Of a stretch of 64,000 nucleotides of DNA, positions 1-13,346 are shown piece by piece. Numbering within the stretch: the stretch's first letter is position 1; the number at the start of each line of letters is the position of its first letter. Made by a program: the position numbers and the translations under genes. Source of the stretch: Sclerodactyla briareus (lineage: Eukaryota; Echinodermata; Holothuroidea; Dendrochirotida; Sclerodactylidae); assembly GCA_026419785.1 (NCBI GenBank), contig JAODTK010005570.1, positions 62,001 through 126,000 of the forward strand, given 5' to 3'. The notes below the pieces were generated by a model that worked only from the letters and a program-made list of their open reading frames with translations, did not search any database and was not told the DNA's origin.

Positions 1-1038
1 CAGTGCCTAAGTGATATTGCACGATTCCTCAATCTTTTGGCGGTTCACTTTGGTGATAAAAGACCAAACGTAGGGCTGTCCGGAAGGGTTCATAAATTCT
101 TGTCACTCCGACGTTCTATCTGAAAGAAAAGGTCATCGATAACGTGGACTGGCCTTGTATTCTTGGTGTCGGTTTCAATTACAAGAATAATATGATTCCA
201 TGTAAAAATAGAATCATAAATGTCACGAATCTCTCCCCTGGCTCAATTGGTCGGGATGTCCTATCCTGGTCTCAATACTAGTAGTAAAGTACATTTGCTA
301 GGACCATGTTCTCCTATTTTCAATGTAATGGCATCACTATAGACCACGACAGTCAGCCCAGATTGTTTTGTTAACAGATGTATGGTCTTGGCAAACGAGC
401 ACGTAATAGCGCCCCACCGAAGTCTTTTTTATTCCCGTATTAATGTATTATATAAATGATCATATCAGTTAGCGAATTTGCACACACGTCCCTAGCCTTC
501 CTAACCTATATAGTACTAGAGATAGTCCTGTTCCAGGTACTCTCGGTGAGCGCCTTTTGACATTGGTGTTTCTCCTGCTAGCCTGATAAGCCCTAGTTAC
601 TTGCAATTCACATGCCCATTCTAACGACGGCCTGGTTGATAATGAATTGTTTTTTTTTCTGATAATTATCATTCACTACTCACCTTGTCATACAGTATTA
701 GTAATAACCCTTATTTAACGATAAATATTTGAATTCATTATGATTATTATAATTGTTGATATTTACTAGATACGGCACGGTTTTTCGTATTCTAGATTCT
801 ATATGCTAAGATGATTAACTTGAAAGAACCGCCTCCATCAGCCAAACCCCGACAATAAACCGATAAACAACGGTGTGCTTCTTGTTTCATATTATTATAT
901 TTATGACTTATTTATTAAATCAGCCATATTATAAAGGCTTACAACCTGAGTTTTTGAAACGCGTTGTTCTTCAAGAGGTAATTACTTGCGAATTCAATGA
1001 TGAGGAATGATCACTACCGAATGTATTCCACTTCATCC
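1..1038. other. No gene seen
   Basis: AT-rich anonymous sequence. Reading frames are short and show no family resemblance. A 12-base match to the pol III A-box consensus (TGGCTCAATTGG, 239-250) has only a poor B-box-like partner downstream, so at most it is the relic of a tRNA-derived SINE. Confidence 0.5.
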
Positions 1039-1307
1039 CAGCAAACACGAAACGTTCCATAACATTTTTGGAAGAGCTTGTAAAAATGTTTTCGTAGCCT
1101 TAAATGTAGTGTTTTCAAACATTTTTTAGCGGTATGAATGGTCTATAACGTTTTTTTAACGTTTTATTAATGTTATATTAACTTTTATACTCAATGATAT
1201 GTTGGGAAAATTTTTGTTTATAACATAATTATAACACCACCAAAAAATGTTCTTTAACATCCATACGAAACTTTCCATAACGTTTGACAACGTTTTTGTG
1301 TTTGCTG
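1039..1307. mobile_element. MITE-like element with terminal inverted repeats
   Basis: The left end begins CAGCAAACACGAAACGTT and the right end, read on the minus strand, begins CAGCAAACACAAAAACGTT, so the 269-bp unit has imperfect terminal inverted repeats of about 18 bp. The interior is very AT-rich and made of variants of the words AACGTT, AACATT and TTATAAC. There is no reading frame for a transposase, so it would be a non-autonomous DNA transposon. Flanking target-site duplication is not clear. The superfamily is not identified. Confidence 0.7.
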
Positions 1308-4300
1308 TGATACTCAAGTATTAATCAATACAACTCTCAGTAGCTGTAGCGATTATCTCCTGATAACATCATTCATGCAGTCAGACTTAACAGTTCCACA
1401 AATGATAACCAAACCTAGATTACACATAAGTGATTAGTGACAGTAACCATTGTACGAAATCGAATAACTTATCGAGATCTAAACCGAACCCTGTACGCCT
1501 GCTAATACAATAGAACCTCTCTTTGGCTTTTGATATTATATTATTATTATAATGGGGTACCAGTTGACCGCATTACCTGGAAAGAGGTCCTAAATACTTG
1601 TGTTCTGCCACTTCTTCATGATGTTATTTTCAATTAGAATGAATCTGACTTGTTTTTACGAAAATCAACGATAATCTTTTTGATTCTTGTTTGTACTATG
1701 TTAAGTAAAACGGGTTATTTTACAACAAGCACATGTGTCCTGAATAGCGCAAAATATCATTAAACCTGTGCACGTCTCTCGGTTAATACAATGGTCCAAG
1801 AACAACTTCTCATGATTTTCTTCGGAATGTTTATCGAAAAATGCAAATGGCTCGTGCATTTCTATGACTGATTTCAATGACAGTAAAATCATATTTTCTA
1901 CGCTATGCAGGAGGGTCTCTCAAAAGCGCGCAGACTTTGCGCGTCTGTTCCTTTTGGAGCCAGGTTTTGGCACGACGCTTGTTAGTGCATGGAATGTGGG
2001 AAACGCGCTGGCTACCCTTTTTGTTGATTTAAACTGGAATATCAACGGTGCGGTACTCTGGCCAGTACTTTCTTGTAACTACTTTTGTCAATGAAAAGCC
2101 GTGAAATCAGAAACACTGATACTTCGTTGGAAGGATTGATGGACATCCGAAACCGTCTGGTTAATTTCAGAGAACATCTTATTTTCGGTGGCCATTGTAC
2201 TTCAGTAGACTAACAATCTCAATACCATCGGCGTAAATTGAAGATATTTATGAATACTTTATGAGAAACTCAGGAATCGGTGTACATAGGCGACAAGGCA
2301 AATAAGCATACTGAGCCTTTTCGAAGAGAAATTAATGACAAAATAAAGAGTGAGATTACGTTGGAGCAAACACTATAATAGGTAAAATAATATGTGTGGT
2401 TATGAGGAACTATAAGTGAGTGCGGATCTCTTTCATGAGACGTATAACCCGGACGGAGTTTCCACCATTGTCCACGTGATGATTCAGAATATTGGGGGGG
2501 TCCAGTAATAAACAGGCAGGTTTTCGACCGTATGCAAATTAATATTTGTCCAGGATCTGTATTCATACTTCATTCTCCGTATGATTTTTTCGAAACCCCT
2601 ACAGTTAGACTCGTTAAAAGCCACGGACAATATTCTTCAGGGTAAGATACTTTCCGGTAGTGGGATAATCTTACTTTCTTTACATTCTGCGCGAATATAA
2701 CCACCTTGAACAATGTACGTAAATTACATACAACGTTCAAACTTCAGCAAGTTCAGCCTGGCACAAATTGAAATCCACCCAGAAATGTTATCAGGCCACA
2801 TGATGTCGATGATTCATGACTTTAGCACAGCAGTGGTGTCATCCAATGGAAAAGGTGAATCGAGTTTGCTATTATTTCTAGACTCCCGCAGCATCTATTA
2901 CAATGGATACTGTTTGGCTTTTTGACAACATATTAGCTTACGTGAGTATCCAGTTGAGGCCTTACTGACAGTAAGCCCTTCATTCTGCCACTACGCCAAT
3001 GATGTATCTCAATGATTTTCATGACTTGTACTCACAATCACCTGCTTTTCGTTTTTTCGTTTGTTGGTTTTGTTTTTTTTTTTTTTTTTCGGGCTCTCAA
3101 CTTCAAATTTTTTTTGAATGCAGCTGGGGGGGGAGGAGTTCAAACAGTCCATCACTTCAACTTCACAATATCTTACATGGGCTCGAGCTGATGGCCCTTA
3201 CTTCTATGTGTTTCCTATTTGTAGCATTAGGCCTACCATTACAGTGTACCGTACATCGCCACTCGTGATATAAAACCTTGGGCGCGAGCGTGAACGTTAT
3301 ATAAGACTCGTCGTAGCAGAACTGTTTTCACCGTTGACTTGGTTTTCGGCATGTGCATGTGTTGATTTTCCTTCCTCAACTCAACTTGAAGAGAGCTTAG
3401 ATGATGTGCTTCCAAGTGATTCCTAAACCCTTTCGTGAACACTATCATCATTGTGCTTGTAGGTGTCTCCATCCCTTTGAGACCCCTTTCCACTACATAA
3501 TCATTCATCACACACGTGACAGTCGTCTGCATGTTGCAATAATCGCAATGCAATCAGCAGAGACAGTCCTCCCCTTTTATCGCTCTTACAATAGACGTGG
3601 GGCATCACCGGCCTCATTTCACTACACCCACCCAGCGCGGATTCTCCTCTGCGAGACAATCCATGTTATTCCACCAACGAAGTTTTAAGTAACGTATGCT
3701 GGTAAGCTGCATAGTCTATTATACCCGGTTAATTACAGAGTCAAGTTGCATATTCGACCAAGGCTCAAATAATTCATAGCTGAAACATTTCGCACTTGGT
3801 AATACTCTGCTGAGTCTATTTGTCAAAATTAGAGTTTGACCTAATGGGGGAATTTTACCTTGAATGTTGCAATATTCGTTCAAAAGTTCCATCCGTTGGC
3901 CGGCTGTAAGATCAATCTCCATCTTCATAGAGGTACATACGTAAGGGAGATTTAATTCAATGACACATAGAGAGCCTTTCGAGAGTAACCATATCGCAAA
4001 TACTGTCGCGCACCTGCATTATGGGAATGATGTGTTTTTTTGCCGCGAAAAAAGTTCAATGTCCAATCTGTACGGGGAAACTATTTTTTTAAGACTGCTT
4101 CATAACTGAATATGAGATTGACATATTTGAAGACAGTCTAGGGATCTTGGCTCTCTGTTAACTTTTCCAACTTCCATATGATCCCACAAAGAAATAATTG
4201 ATATAATTGTGCCTTCAGTAAGTCAATGGGGTTGTTTTGACTTCTCTGGCCACTCTGTTGCTTGAGTAACACCAACCTTAGCTGCGTGAATGTCAACATG

Positions 4301-4819
4301 TGGATTTATTCGAAAACGCCCTCTATATTTTTGTTTAAGATCTATGGGGGTTTGGGAATGTTCCCATCGAACCCGAACCAGCCAAATAACGTAACTAACG
4401 TGGCAAATTACGTGGCTACGCTGGTATAATGTGTGGACCTACTGTATGATAATGGGTTGGCAACACCGATGAAACACATTTGGAAATTATAGATATACCA
4501 TTATTAAGGGCGGCAAAGATTGGATCTGACCAGTCTGCCTACTGTTAATTCGGTTTACGAGTCCCAACGGGTTGAATGTAATCTGAGGTCAATAAGGAAT
4601 GACCCGAAACATCCGCTCCATTGCGCTTTGAACGATCGTCGTATCCACGCAGTGGTAGACTCAGTCATGTTGTTCTCTATACTAAGCGTTACGAATTCCC
4701 TTCATACATAGACATAGAATCGGGCTTTTTAACTCATAATTTACATCATATATCACATATCATATTAATTCTATGTACCGTCTTATCTCTTATCGCTTAT
4801 TCTTATACGCTGTTCGCAT
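1308..4819. other. Anonymous intergenic sequence
   Basis: No exon, RNA gene or complete element can be supported. A poly-T run of about 15 bases lies near 3073-3090 and a G8 run near 3126. The overlapping plus and minus frames around 3240-3690 are open on both strands, but composition is not protein-like and no family is recognised. Confidence 0.45.
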
Positions 4820-4881
4820 CCTATCTATCTATCTATCTTCTATCTATCTCTTCTATCTATCTATCTATCTATCTACTATCT
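4820..4881. repeat. (CTAT)n microsatellite
   Basis: Interrupted TATC/CTAT tetranucleotide repeat with short TTC and TAC interruptions. The reading frame running through it is a by-product of the repeat. Confidence 0.95.
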
Positions 4882-5577
4882 AACCGTCCCCAGTCGAATT
4901 TTGAGCTGTTAATCAGGGATCAGTTTGGATCTCAAATTCTTCCAGCTATTACCAAGATTGTAGCCTTACTTCATTGCTTCATTCTCAGGCCAGGTGAGCC
5001 TACTAGTCTTTCAGTCACTCCCTCGATGGACTGAAACTCGAATTAAATACTTTCTGCCTCTTTGTATAGCTTTGCGACCTCATTAATTAGGGTGCGGCTT
5101 GGATCGGTTGGTCGCAGGCACCGCATCACCATTTGTACGACAGCGGGCTGAGGTTATTTAGTTAGTTTATCGATCTCGGTTCGCTCACTGTCGTGCCAAG
5201 GCTAAGCTTTTTCGCAGGATTGGAAGGTCGGAGTGTATAAACAACAAACTGATCGTCAAGCAGTAGGACAGCCTAAATAGTGAGCGGTAGTATGGAAAAA
5301 ATGTTCAAAAGGTCCTATGACGGAGTAAGTACACCCACGCGTCAATCACAGACTAACTATGCCGCCTTAATGTATCTTCTTGTTGATTTCGGGATCTAGT
5401 ATCTTTAACTCACAAACACAGAGACGAAATACGGCATTTCACTCTCTTGTCCGATGGTCGAGGTTGAGAGGAATATAATGAGTCCCTCCTCACAGAGCGC
5501 GACTGTCTGTTCGTCGTACAGCCGTCAAATCAGCTACAAATAGCAAAGTTCTGGAAAGTACTAATAATCAAATTACT
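4882..5577. other. Anonymous sequence after microsatellite
   Basis: No gene or known element is recognised. A short open frame continues from the microsatellite to 5034 but contains mostly repeat-encoded residues. Confidence 0.45.
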
Positions 5578-5639
5578 AATAATAAGAAGAACACATTTAT
5601 ATAGCGCCTTACATCATCGAAGACCTCAGTGCGCTGTAC
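5578..5639 (-). repeat. Dispersed core with GCGCTATATAA and AAT tail
   Basis: On the minus strand this reads CAGCGC, then a short spacer with TGAG, then GTAAGGCGCTATATAAATG, then TTATTATT. The same arrangement occurs at about 51115-51178, and the GCGCTATATAAGAA core also at about 34677-34760, each followed by an ATT run. This is a 3'-end module of a SINE/LINE-like repeat; similar cores next to trinucleotide runs are widespread in marine animals. Confidence 0.6.
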
Positions 5640-8227
5640 AGCAAGAATAGAAATAGGTAGCGTGTATGCCGACAATGTACAAGCGAACAGACATAGGAAC
5701 TGAAAAGGTCATTCACAGGACGGTAAAAAGGGTATATATGCTGTATTCGAATTGCGGAGATAAACAATTTTTCAACGAACATAGAGGGATTGGAACACTG
5801 CAGAAGGCAAAAGTATGATTTCACCAATGCAACGCTGAAGCCGCATCACCGCGCAATGAAATCTATGGGATATCTTCCTCATTCGAGCCACCTGGAGTCG
5901 TATACATGAGCCGCAGCGCACGCTATGGTCTTCGGCATCACTACCGGTTATTTGAACGATCGAATTTTACATTCATACCCCACCGCATTCGCCCTCATGA
6001 ATTCTACCCCAACTTGAAAGTTCACTCGCGGCTGAATCCAAGCCCGCGGGCATGCCGTATGAAGCGCCTAGGAGAAGTATAGTGTGGGAAAGTACGGAAG
6101 CCGTTTGCTATTGCACCGATGGGGAGGCCCTCATCAACACAACATTGTTATCGTAACATGTGAAATAGGCGACGTGATTAGCATTTGTGATGAGTATCAG
6201 ATTAGATGTCGTTCGGCAGCCGCCTCTCTAGTTCACCAATAAGTAAGTTATTCTCCGCTCCGTTCGATGTTGTGTGTTGGGCCTGACGCATGCAAGCAAG
6301 TACAACCTCCATTCTGATTTAGACATGCAAGTGCACAGTGAGTGTCACAGAATACAATTCAGCGATAAATGTATGAGATAATCTTTAGACTGTATGTTAA
6401 TATATACGTTCGTTCAGCATCTCAAAAGGTTCCAAAATTGAATAATTAATCTGTTGACAGCCGACAGAGATATTAGCTCCCTCTACAAGATGTAGATAAT
6501 GATCGACGGTACGTAGATTGGGAGCCCCATTATACAATCACGAAAACGCGTTGTTGGCAGCAATGGATGTTAGTTGGATTTGCCATACGAATTCCATAAG
6601 CACAATGGCCCGTGTGATTCGATGCTGTAGCAGAGGCAGAGCCAGCGGGGGGAGCAGTGCCCCCCCCCCATAGTCCCCGTCGCGGGAAAAACATCCGAGA
6701 GGGTTTTGGCGGGGACCGCGAGGAAGGGAAGAAACACTCGAGCGACTGCGAGAAAAAGAGAGTGGAAAAGAGGGGAAAAAATGAAAAAGAAAACTGAATC
6801 TTAACCCGTATCTGTGTATAATTGAAAAGTCCCAAACAATTCAGTAGAGAGCCTCCTTGTTACACATTTAAAGGAATACAAGAAGCGCGAAACAGTTTAG
6901 CAGCGTAATATGTACATTCTTGAGTTGGCAGACATCAACAGACTACAACAATAGTTAGTAGTTGCATGGATTACCAGCGTTTGCACAAGTTGCAGAAGAA
7001 GACAGTCCCTACTCAAAATATCACGAATAACTCTTACACGGTTTAGAGAATGTACGTCGCCTGCCTTCACTTTTCAGTGACATGAAGTTTGAGGAGGACA
7101 GATTAGAGTCTGAACCAAACCCCTAAATTACATGATTGCAAGTACTGTCTGACATATGTTCATTGTTAATGTTTTTTCCAGAGGTAGGTTACAAGATTTC
7201 ATGGTCGCGACCACGTTTCCAAATGCTGGATAAAATTCTGTTTTGCCTTGTCTCTCAGACTGTTCTGTTCATCCACTCGCCGATGGCTCTTGGGCAGGTC
7301 TCGAGACTTGGATGTCCTCTGCTCTTTCAGATCAGCACTCGCGTGGTAAGAGCAGTAGCAAGAGTGATCATCTGCGAAGCAATGACGGAGACTTGACATC
7401 AGCGTTACGGTGTCGAACTTTAATCAAGGAGGGTACTGACGTACATATTGAAGAGAACCGGGCCGCGCAACTTCTCTGCGGAACGGAAAAAGGAGATCGA
7501 AGTCTGATCCACCTGTGCAGTTCGTTTTTATGTTAAGTAGAATACTTCTGTGTCATTAATGCAGCGAAACAATTTCCATGACATTCAAAGAGGACATGTA
7601 ACTATCGGTCGAAAGCGTCGAAAGATTCGAGGCAGGCAATCATAGGCGAGACTTTCCTCTGAGCCATGAGCAGTATTTCGTTTGTCATTCCAGCAAGAAA
7701 CGCTGTTTCACAGCAGAAGTAGGGAATGTATATAACAAACAGGACTTCTCACTGAAAAGAAACTGTGTGATGAACAAGACGGGAAGACTGAAGATAAATA
7801 TACCAAGGGGGGAGGGGGGAGAATACGAGAAAATGGACCAAAGATTGTCTCTACTTATGATTATGAGAAATGTGCTTCGGATTCATGGAAAGAGGAAAGA
7901 ATAGCTGTATGAGGGAATGTAAGGACAGAGAACAAAAATTCAGTAGGGACAAGCTGAATAGTTTTGTATTTCTACATTAAGCTTTTTATTATCACTTTTG
8001 TACCAATTAGTGAAGACTCCGAGGGGATATGGTATCACAAATAACCCACACCTCCTCATTAGCGCGTTGACTATCACCACTGAATACTGTTTGTTATAAC
8101 GGAGTTTCGGAGGTACACACAACTGAGACTGCAACGGTTTATATCGGAAATATTGGAAAGAGGCGAAAAGCTCCGTTATAGTATTTTCAATCCCCATTTT
8201 AATGATATGTATCTAACAACGATTTAC
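5640..8227. other. Anonymous sequence with one unassigned ORF
   Basis: Includes a C10-type run near 6660 in a GC-rich patch (6630-6720). The plus frame at 7243-7536 (97 codons, hydrophilic, serine-rich centre) has fairly balanced composition but no recognised domain, and the minus frame is open too. I do not call it a gene. Confidence 0.4.
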
Positions 8228-8738
8228 CTTGATGCCTTGTCCGATTTGGGTGAACCTACCACAGTCATCGCTAGCTAAACCCACAACATGCCCATATATC
8301 ACGGCAATGTATCCATATACAGGGTCCCAACGAAAAATGGGTTCACAGAAAAAAATGGGTGTCGTCTTTTCACAGTGTATAGGTGCTTGTACTGGGAACA
8401 CCCTAATCGTCACATTTGTTCTGAAAAAAACCACCCTCGTCTCCCTAGCAACTGCACTTACAGATATTTTTCCTTCCTCAATTTTCACTGCCGTCCCACT
8501 ACGTACAATAACATTATTCGCCCCACTCGGCAGTAACCAGCCAAGAATAAAACTGCATGGCCTCAGATTGCTGCAAGTCAATGTTCTATTACCATTCATA
8601 CTTGGCCATTTTCCAGTCATGAACTGAGGCGCATCGGAAGGCAGATTAATGAAGCCTTGTATAGTACATTCCACATCGCAAGACTACATATGAAATGGGT
8701 GTTCCAGCGTAATACCTGGTCTCCGTAGTCCCGGACAC
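8228..8738 (-). CDS. Exon of an unidentified, probably extracellular protein (Ig-like look)
   Basis: On the minus strand a 5' acceptor (ctcttag, AG at 8740-8739) opens a frame that reads YYAGTPISYVVLRC. It then appears to shift by one base near 8665-8680 into a long frame that stays open to a consensus donor CAAG|GTAAAT (GT at 8227-8226). The second part holds about ten cysteines, including CTIQG, LTCSNLRPC, CEKTT and DDCGRF, plus tryptophans in GKW and LGWLLPSG. The pattern C..W..PSG..V.SG....I..GKISV is reminiscent of an immunoglobulin-like fold, but the usual DxGxYxC signature is not seen. An alternative acceptor tatgtag just before 8686 would enter the second frame directly. No signal peptide or membrane segment is visible in the exon. 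Function unknown; the secreted or ectodomain role is inferred from the cysteine content only. Confidence 0.45.
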
Positions 8739-9106
8739 CTAAGAGAATTCAGTTTTAATTGTTATTTTTTTTTTTTTTAGGATTCCAAATAGCCAAATAC
8801 CGAGAAATGCAATCAATGCAAATAGGTTGTGTACAAGTATATTATAAATCGATCGACCTTTTCAGAATGTTGAATTCAAGACGGATTTCAAGATTCCTAG
8901 CCGTCACGTTGCTGACATCCGATCCTCCGAACCTGACTAAAAGCGGACAGTTTTTCAACTCTGATGCAGTACGTACTGATGTGTGCATCCATATGTAGTT
9001 CCATGCTATCAGCGCTAACACACCGTTACCTGAACAACATGCCTACGATGAACGTCACTGTCAAAAGCGCGTCTAATCCCTCATTCGGCCATTTTTTAGT
9101 ACTCAC

Positions 9107-9182
9107 CTCGTACATAGGCCCATTTCGTTGGATGATAATTCCTCCCTGCATTAGTTCGCGAAACTGTTTTATTATCTTGTTG
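9107..9182 (-). CDS. Preceding small exon of the same minus-strand gene
   Basis: Minus-strand donor CGAG|GTGAGT (GT at 9106-9105) is a full consensus. Upstream the frame reads GGIIIQRNGPMYE and ends in phase 0, which matches the phase-0 start of the exon at 8738, giving GPMYE followed by VSGTTETRYYAG. The 5' border is uncertain: an acceptor ATGCAG would start the exon at 9145 (39 nt) and CCTTAG would start it at 9182 (76 nt). The compatible phase is the main support for linking the two exons. No domain is recognisable from this piece alone. Confidence 0.35.
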
Positions 9183-9186
9183 CTAA

Positions 9187-12100
9187 GGTAATGTTCGATC
9201 GAGAAGCAGTGTCCGCTTCTACCCAGGTGTAACGGGACTAATTCTGGTTTACTATCCTACTAATTACACCAGTTCTTCAGATGGACCCCTGCTCATGGGG
9301 TAAATAGTGACCCATCAGCTGATCATAGAATCACTTACACTTTGTTCATTACAAACGCCTAATGCAGCAAGCGCCTCTCTCCCTCTAAAGACGTCCTGTC
9401 TATATTTGTTCAATTCACTCAATTCATTTCGTCCTAGACTTAAGCATACATGTACATAATCAGGGTTGTAGCTAGAGAAATCATAGTGCCGGACATTCTG
9501 CATCTGAATGCTGTAAGATTGTCACGGAATACTGTAGCGCCGGATGCGCAGCGGGTAATGGCCGGGGCCCAGGTCCCAACAGTAGGGCATATTGACTATT
9601 TTGTAACATAATAATGGGCCTTCACATCATGGACCCCTAAATTTGTGCATTAGACAGTCTATCCCTTTTTTTTTTAGTGCCGGCCGCATGGGCCCCGATT
9701 CTGCTCGAGTGCCGTGCGCACTACCCTAGTGCCGGGTACCCCCTCCCGGCGCCGCCCGTGCTATCTACATCCCTGTACATAATAAAGTCTCACGGGACAC
9801 TAGAAAACAATTATGTTTTAGCGAGGGCTAGTGACTCAACAGCATATCATATATACGAGGGGAAGTTCCACTTTCCCCACTCAGTGGAAAAACGCGAAAG
9901 TCATTCCCATTTTCAAGATTGATTCCTCTCTGAGTTTCCAATCATGGCCCATTTCATTTGGTGTAAACATAATAACATGGTGATAATAGCAGAAACGAGT
10001 GCATGGCTGGTTGGTTCAAGCCTGAAGACAGAGACTAGAGTTCCAAGCCGAACGCCCACGTCTAATTAACCGTACGAAATTTAGATTTGGAACGTACATG
10101 TGAGAAGATGACTTGCTGTTAATATTGACACTTGTCTGTCTTGGAATCAGGTTGACTCAGTCTTTGAGGAGTATCCAGCAGACTGGCTCTGCTAAGGCCA
10201 AAAACCTTTTCAGGATACCATACTTTTTTTGTTTACTACGGTATATTTTTACTTTATAGTATTGTAACTTAGTATGGGGCCAAGGTAGTGATAGAAATAT
10301 GTTAGAATAAGTCTCCTGCGAATCTGCGGTCAGATTAATAACAAATGCAACTTTCGAGGACAGATCTGAAGATTGGTTCGATGCTTTAAGTTGTTCCTCA
10401 TTCCAGAAGCGTTAAATTGTAAGCAGGAATACTGTGTCTATAGGCACTTAACGAACTTGCGCCGCATGTTTGCCGATATGTTCCGTTTCACAGTGATTAA
10501 CATCACCGTCTCTCAGGTCCACAACACGTATAATTTTTTCTTGAAGTTTGGAAGCACTCATTGCCAATTAAAAGAATACCTTCTCTTATGTTGCTGCCAA
10601 AAAATGGCAGAACTTCCCATTGAATGTGAAAGTGCCAATTCCGTAACGTCCCTTTTTAAACGTCTTATCAAGCAATTTACTAGATGTAATTGATATTTTC
10701 TGTTCTGAATTTGTCCTACGTATTTCAACTCCACTCAATTTTTAGGTTTTTTTTTATTTATATGTATAATTGAAAGATTTTTATTCTGGGCAGCTATAAC
10801 TCCATGTTTGCTGAACTTTTGTGTAGTTTCTGTATACGTCTTATTGTTCTTTGTTTATCCGTTTCATTTAATTATTCGTCAAAGGCCTCAGGTAAGATTA
10901 GCTTTCTGGCTAACTTAGTTTACCCTTGAAGGTTTAAATGAAATAAAATTAAAATGAAAAGAAACAAAAAGAGATTCAGGAAGTGACTGGAACTAGCTCT
11001 GAAATCATTCCGAGTATTTAGCGAGTATATGACATTTCAGCTTATTCTTGAAAAACGATGTGTAATTTGCGAAGTGTTACATCATTTGTGCAAAGTGTTA
11101 CATCATTATATGCTGTCAGCATATTCAGTGACACGATGTAGTGTGAAGTTTGGAATAAAACTCGAGAAGACAAATAACTACCACGTTGGTCTTAATAAGT
11201 CCGCTGAAATAAGGTGTTGGAATCGTCAGAGTGACAATACTAAGGCCACCACGATTTGGCTAGTATGCCAAAAAACGACGTTGACGCAATTTAAATACGC
11301 GGAAACTGCTCAGATACACTTGGGGTTTATTGTTTCCTCGCGTATTCTTACAAATAAAAAGAAAAGAACAAACAGCAAAACGAACAGTAATGTGAATAAC
11401 AATTTTCAAACCCGAGGACATTGCACTTTCAAGTAGCTGTGATTTTTCTTACCCAACAGCCAATATATAGGCTAGGCCTATCAGATCACATGGTGACCCT
11501 CGTCTGCTTTGTGTATTGTTCTTATTCATTCAGTAATTGACATCCAGGTGAACTTCTTTAGTAGATTTTCAGGAGTTATTGCATAGCCCATAAAGTTAGA
11601 TTAACCACGTCGGAAGAGGGGGATTGCGTGCAGCAGTAAATTCGCATCCCGGTAGAACCATCTCTTTTCTAGGAAATAACCCGATATATCTATCTACTAG
11701 TAACGCATGGCGCCGAGAAGCGGTTGCATGCAATGACGCATACGCAGTCGAGTGACTAGACGTAGTCTCGGGCCGCGTGCGATCAATAGTTGTCTTCTGA
11801 CAAAATTGGCCATGTCATAGTGATGTGATTGTAAAATGTAGGCGTCCCTATATGCACTCAGCGAAGACCATCGTTAAATACAGCATATTCCGGATATTGG
11901 TTGGTCATACTGCTGTGAGGAATTCGTTTCAAATGACTGTTGCGAACAAATCTTGCAGGTGCACGTGCAATGTGGCACTACCTCCATTTTATTACCGTTT
12001 GAGCCATTGGCAATAAATAAATTATTATGATGCTTATCGTATGTGAGGTCGAATGAGATAATGTAGCCACTTGTTATTCAACCATTATCGATTCTTACTG

Positions 12101-13316
12101 GTCGCCGTGTAGCGGCTGCCATGGTAACAACTACAGTAGGAAGCAGTGTGCTCTGAAGAGTCCTCTGTAGTGGGGCTTTAAAGGCGTCAAAAACGAGACC
12201 GAGAGGTTTATTAAAAAAAAATGAGTATGTGTATATTTGCGTGACCGAGCGAATTTGGGCCGTGTGGATTTGGTTTAACTCATCGTTTTGAAATAGCCAG
12301 AACCTTCCTGTTATGCAATATTCAAGACGTCGATGTGGACACGTAGTGTTTCTGACTGGATGCGATGACCTACTTCTGGGAGAATCAGTGACAATTCACG
12401 CATCAATACTCTTCTTCATCTATACAGCAAACAACTATGGACAGGGCGCACGGTATTACTGAGGCAAGGGTAGGTAAGTCTACGGTCACAGAACCGATTA
12501 CAGCCTTCTCACGGACGCCACTGCAATTAAGGCATTTGCCAGCAGTTGCCCGTACCATGGGCGTATTTGGCGGTGAGTGAAACAGTAAGGAAATGGGGAT
12601 GCTTAAATCGGACCTCCATGCTGAAACTCTCAATTGTGCCCATGAAACATAGAAGTCGCCGGGCGCCCCACTCGACGCTGGCGTGTTTGACTGGACGTCG
12701 TGGTAGCTACCAGGCATGGGCCGGAGGTGTAGGATCAGTTTAACTGATTAAGAAACAATTTTTTATACCTAACATGCACTCCCATACCTTCCCACTAAAC
12801 TTCTCTCCTCTTGCTCCTAGAAATCCTAGTTATGGGAAAATCCTGACAATGACACCATCGAAAACAAAACGATGCAGACTAGAAGCCAAACATTGGAAAC
12901 CCTCTCTTTCTGGGTTACCAGTTTTCATACTAACAAAAACTAGAGCGTGATGTGCTGACACTTGACAGACAAATAATCTTACCTGGACAATGGTGTCCAT
13001 TGTTGAACTAGGCTCACTGTAGGATGCTAACCTGGACCGCTGACAGATAAGATAGACACTATTGCTGCTTTCTCTGCAATAGCTAAGGAGAGTTAGTAGT
13101 GTGAAAAACCTCGCTCACAGGAGCCCAATGGGCAATAGCTGTGGAAAAAAAAAAAATAGGGTTATTTAATGGAGTTAATAAAAATCTTAATCCACCTATG
13201 CCAACAAAAATGTAACTCAACCTAGCCGGTGGCATGTTTCATCCACCCACCAAGTTTCAACCTGATCGCATGTACTGTTTAGAAGTTACAACTGTGAACG
13301 CGTGACCAACAGAAAG
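9187..13316. other. Anonymous intergenic sequence
   Basis: No gene is supported. A GC-rich patch (about 9536-9775) with GCCGG and CCCGGCGCCGCC words contrasts with the AT-rich surroundings and resembles the GC-rich end of a dispersed repeat. The 135-codon plus frame at 11029-11436 is rich in Lys, Asn and Thr and looks like AT-rich non-coding sequence. Confidence 0.4.
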
Positions 13317-13346
13317 GACGAACGAAAAACGAACGAACGACCGAAC
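13317..13346. repeat. (CGAA)n microsatellite
   Basis: Short GAAC/CGAA tetranucleotide run directly after a unique-looking segment ending 'gtgaccaacagaaagga'. The layout of conserved segment plus degenerate tetranucleotide tail resembles the TCTG array at 27.5 kb and suggests a dispersed element ending in a simple repeat. Confidence 0.6.

Noticed and set aside
239-290. Possible tRNA-derived SINE from an A-box match
   Set aside because: The B-box-like sequence is poor and no second copy was found in the window.
7321-7345. Micro-exon between tctgctctttcag and GTAAGA
   Set aside because: Only about 15 nt long and no neighbouring exons were found; likely chance.
8229-8627. 132-codon plus-strand ORF
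   Set aside because: Shadow of the cysteine-rich minus-strand exon, which has better composition and splice borders.
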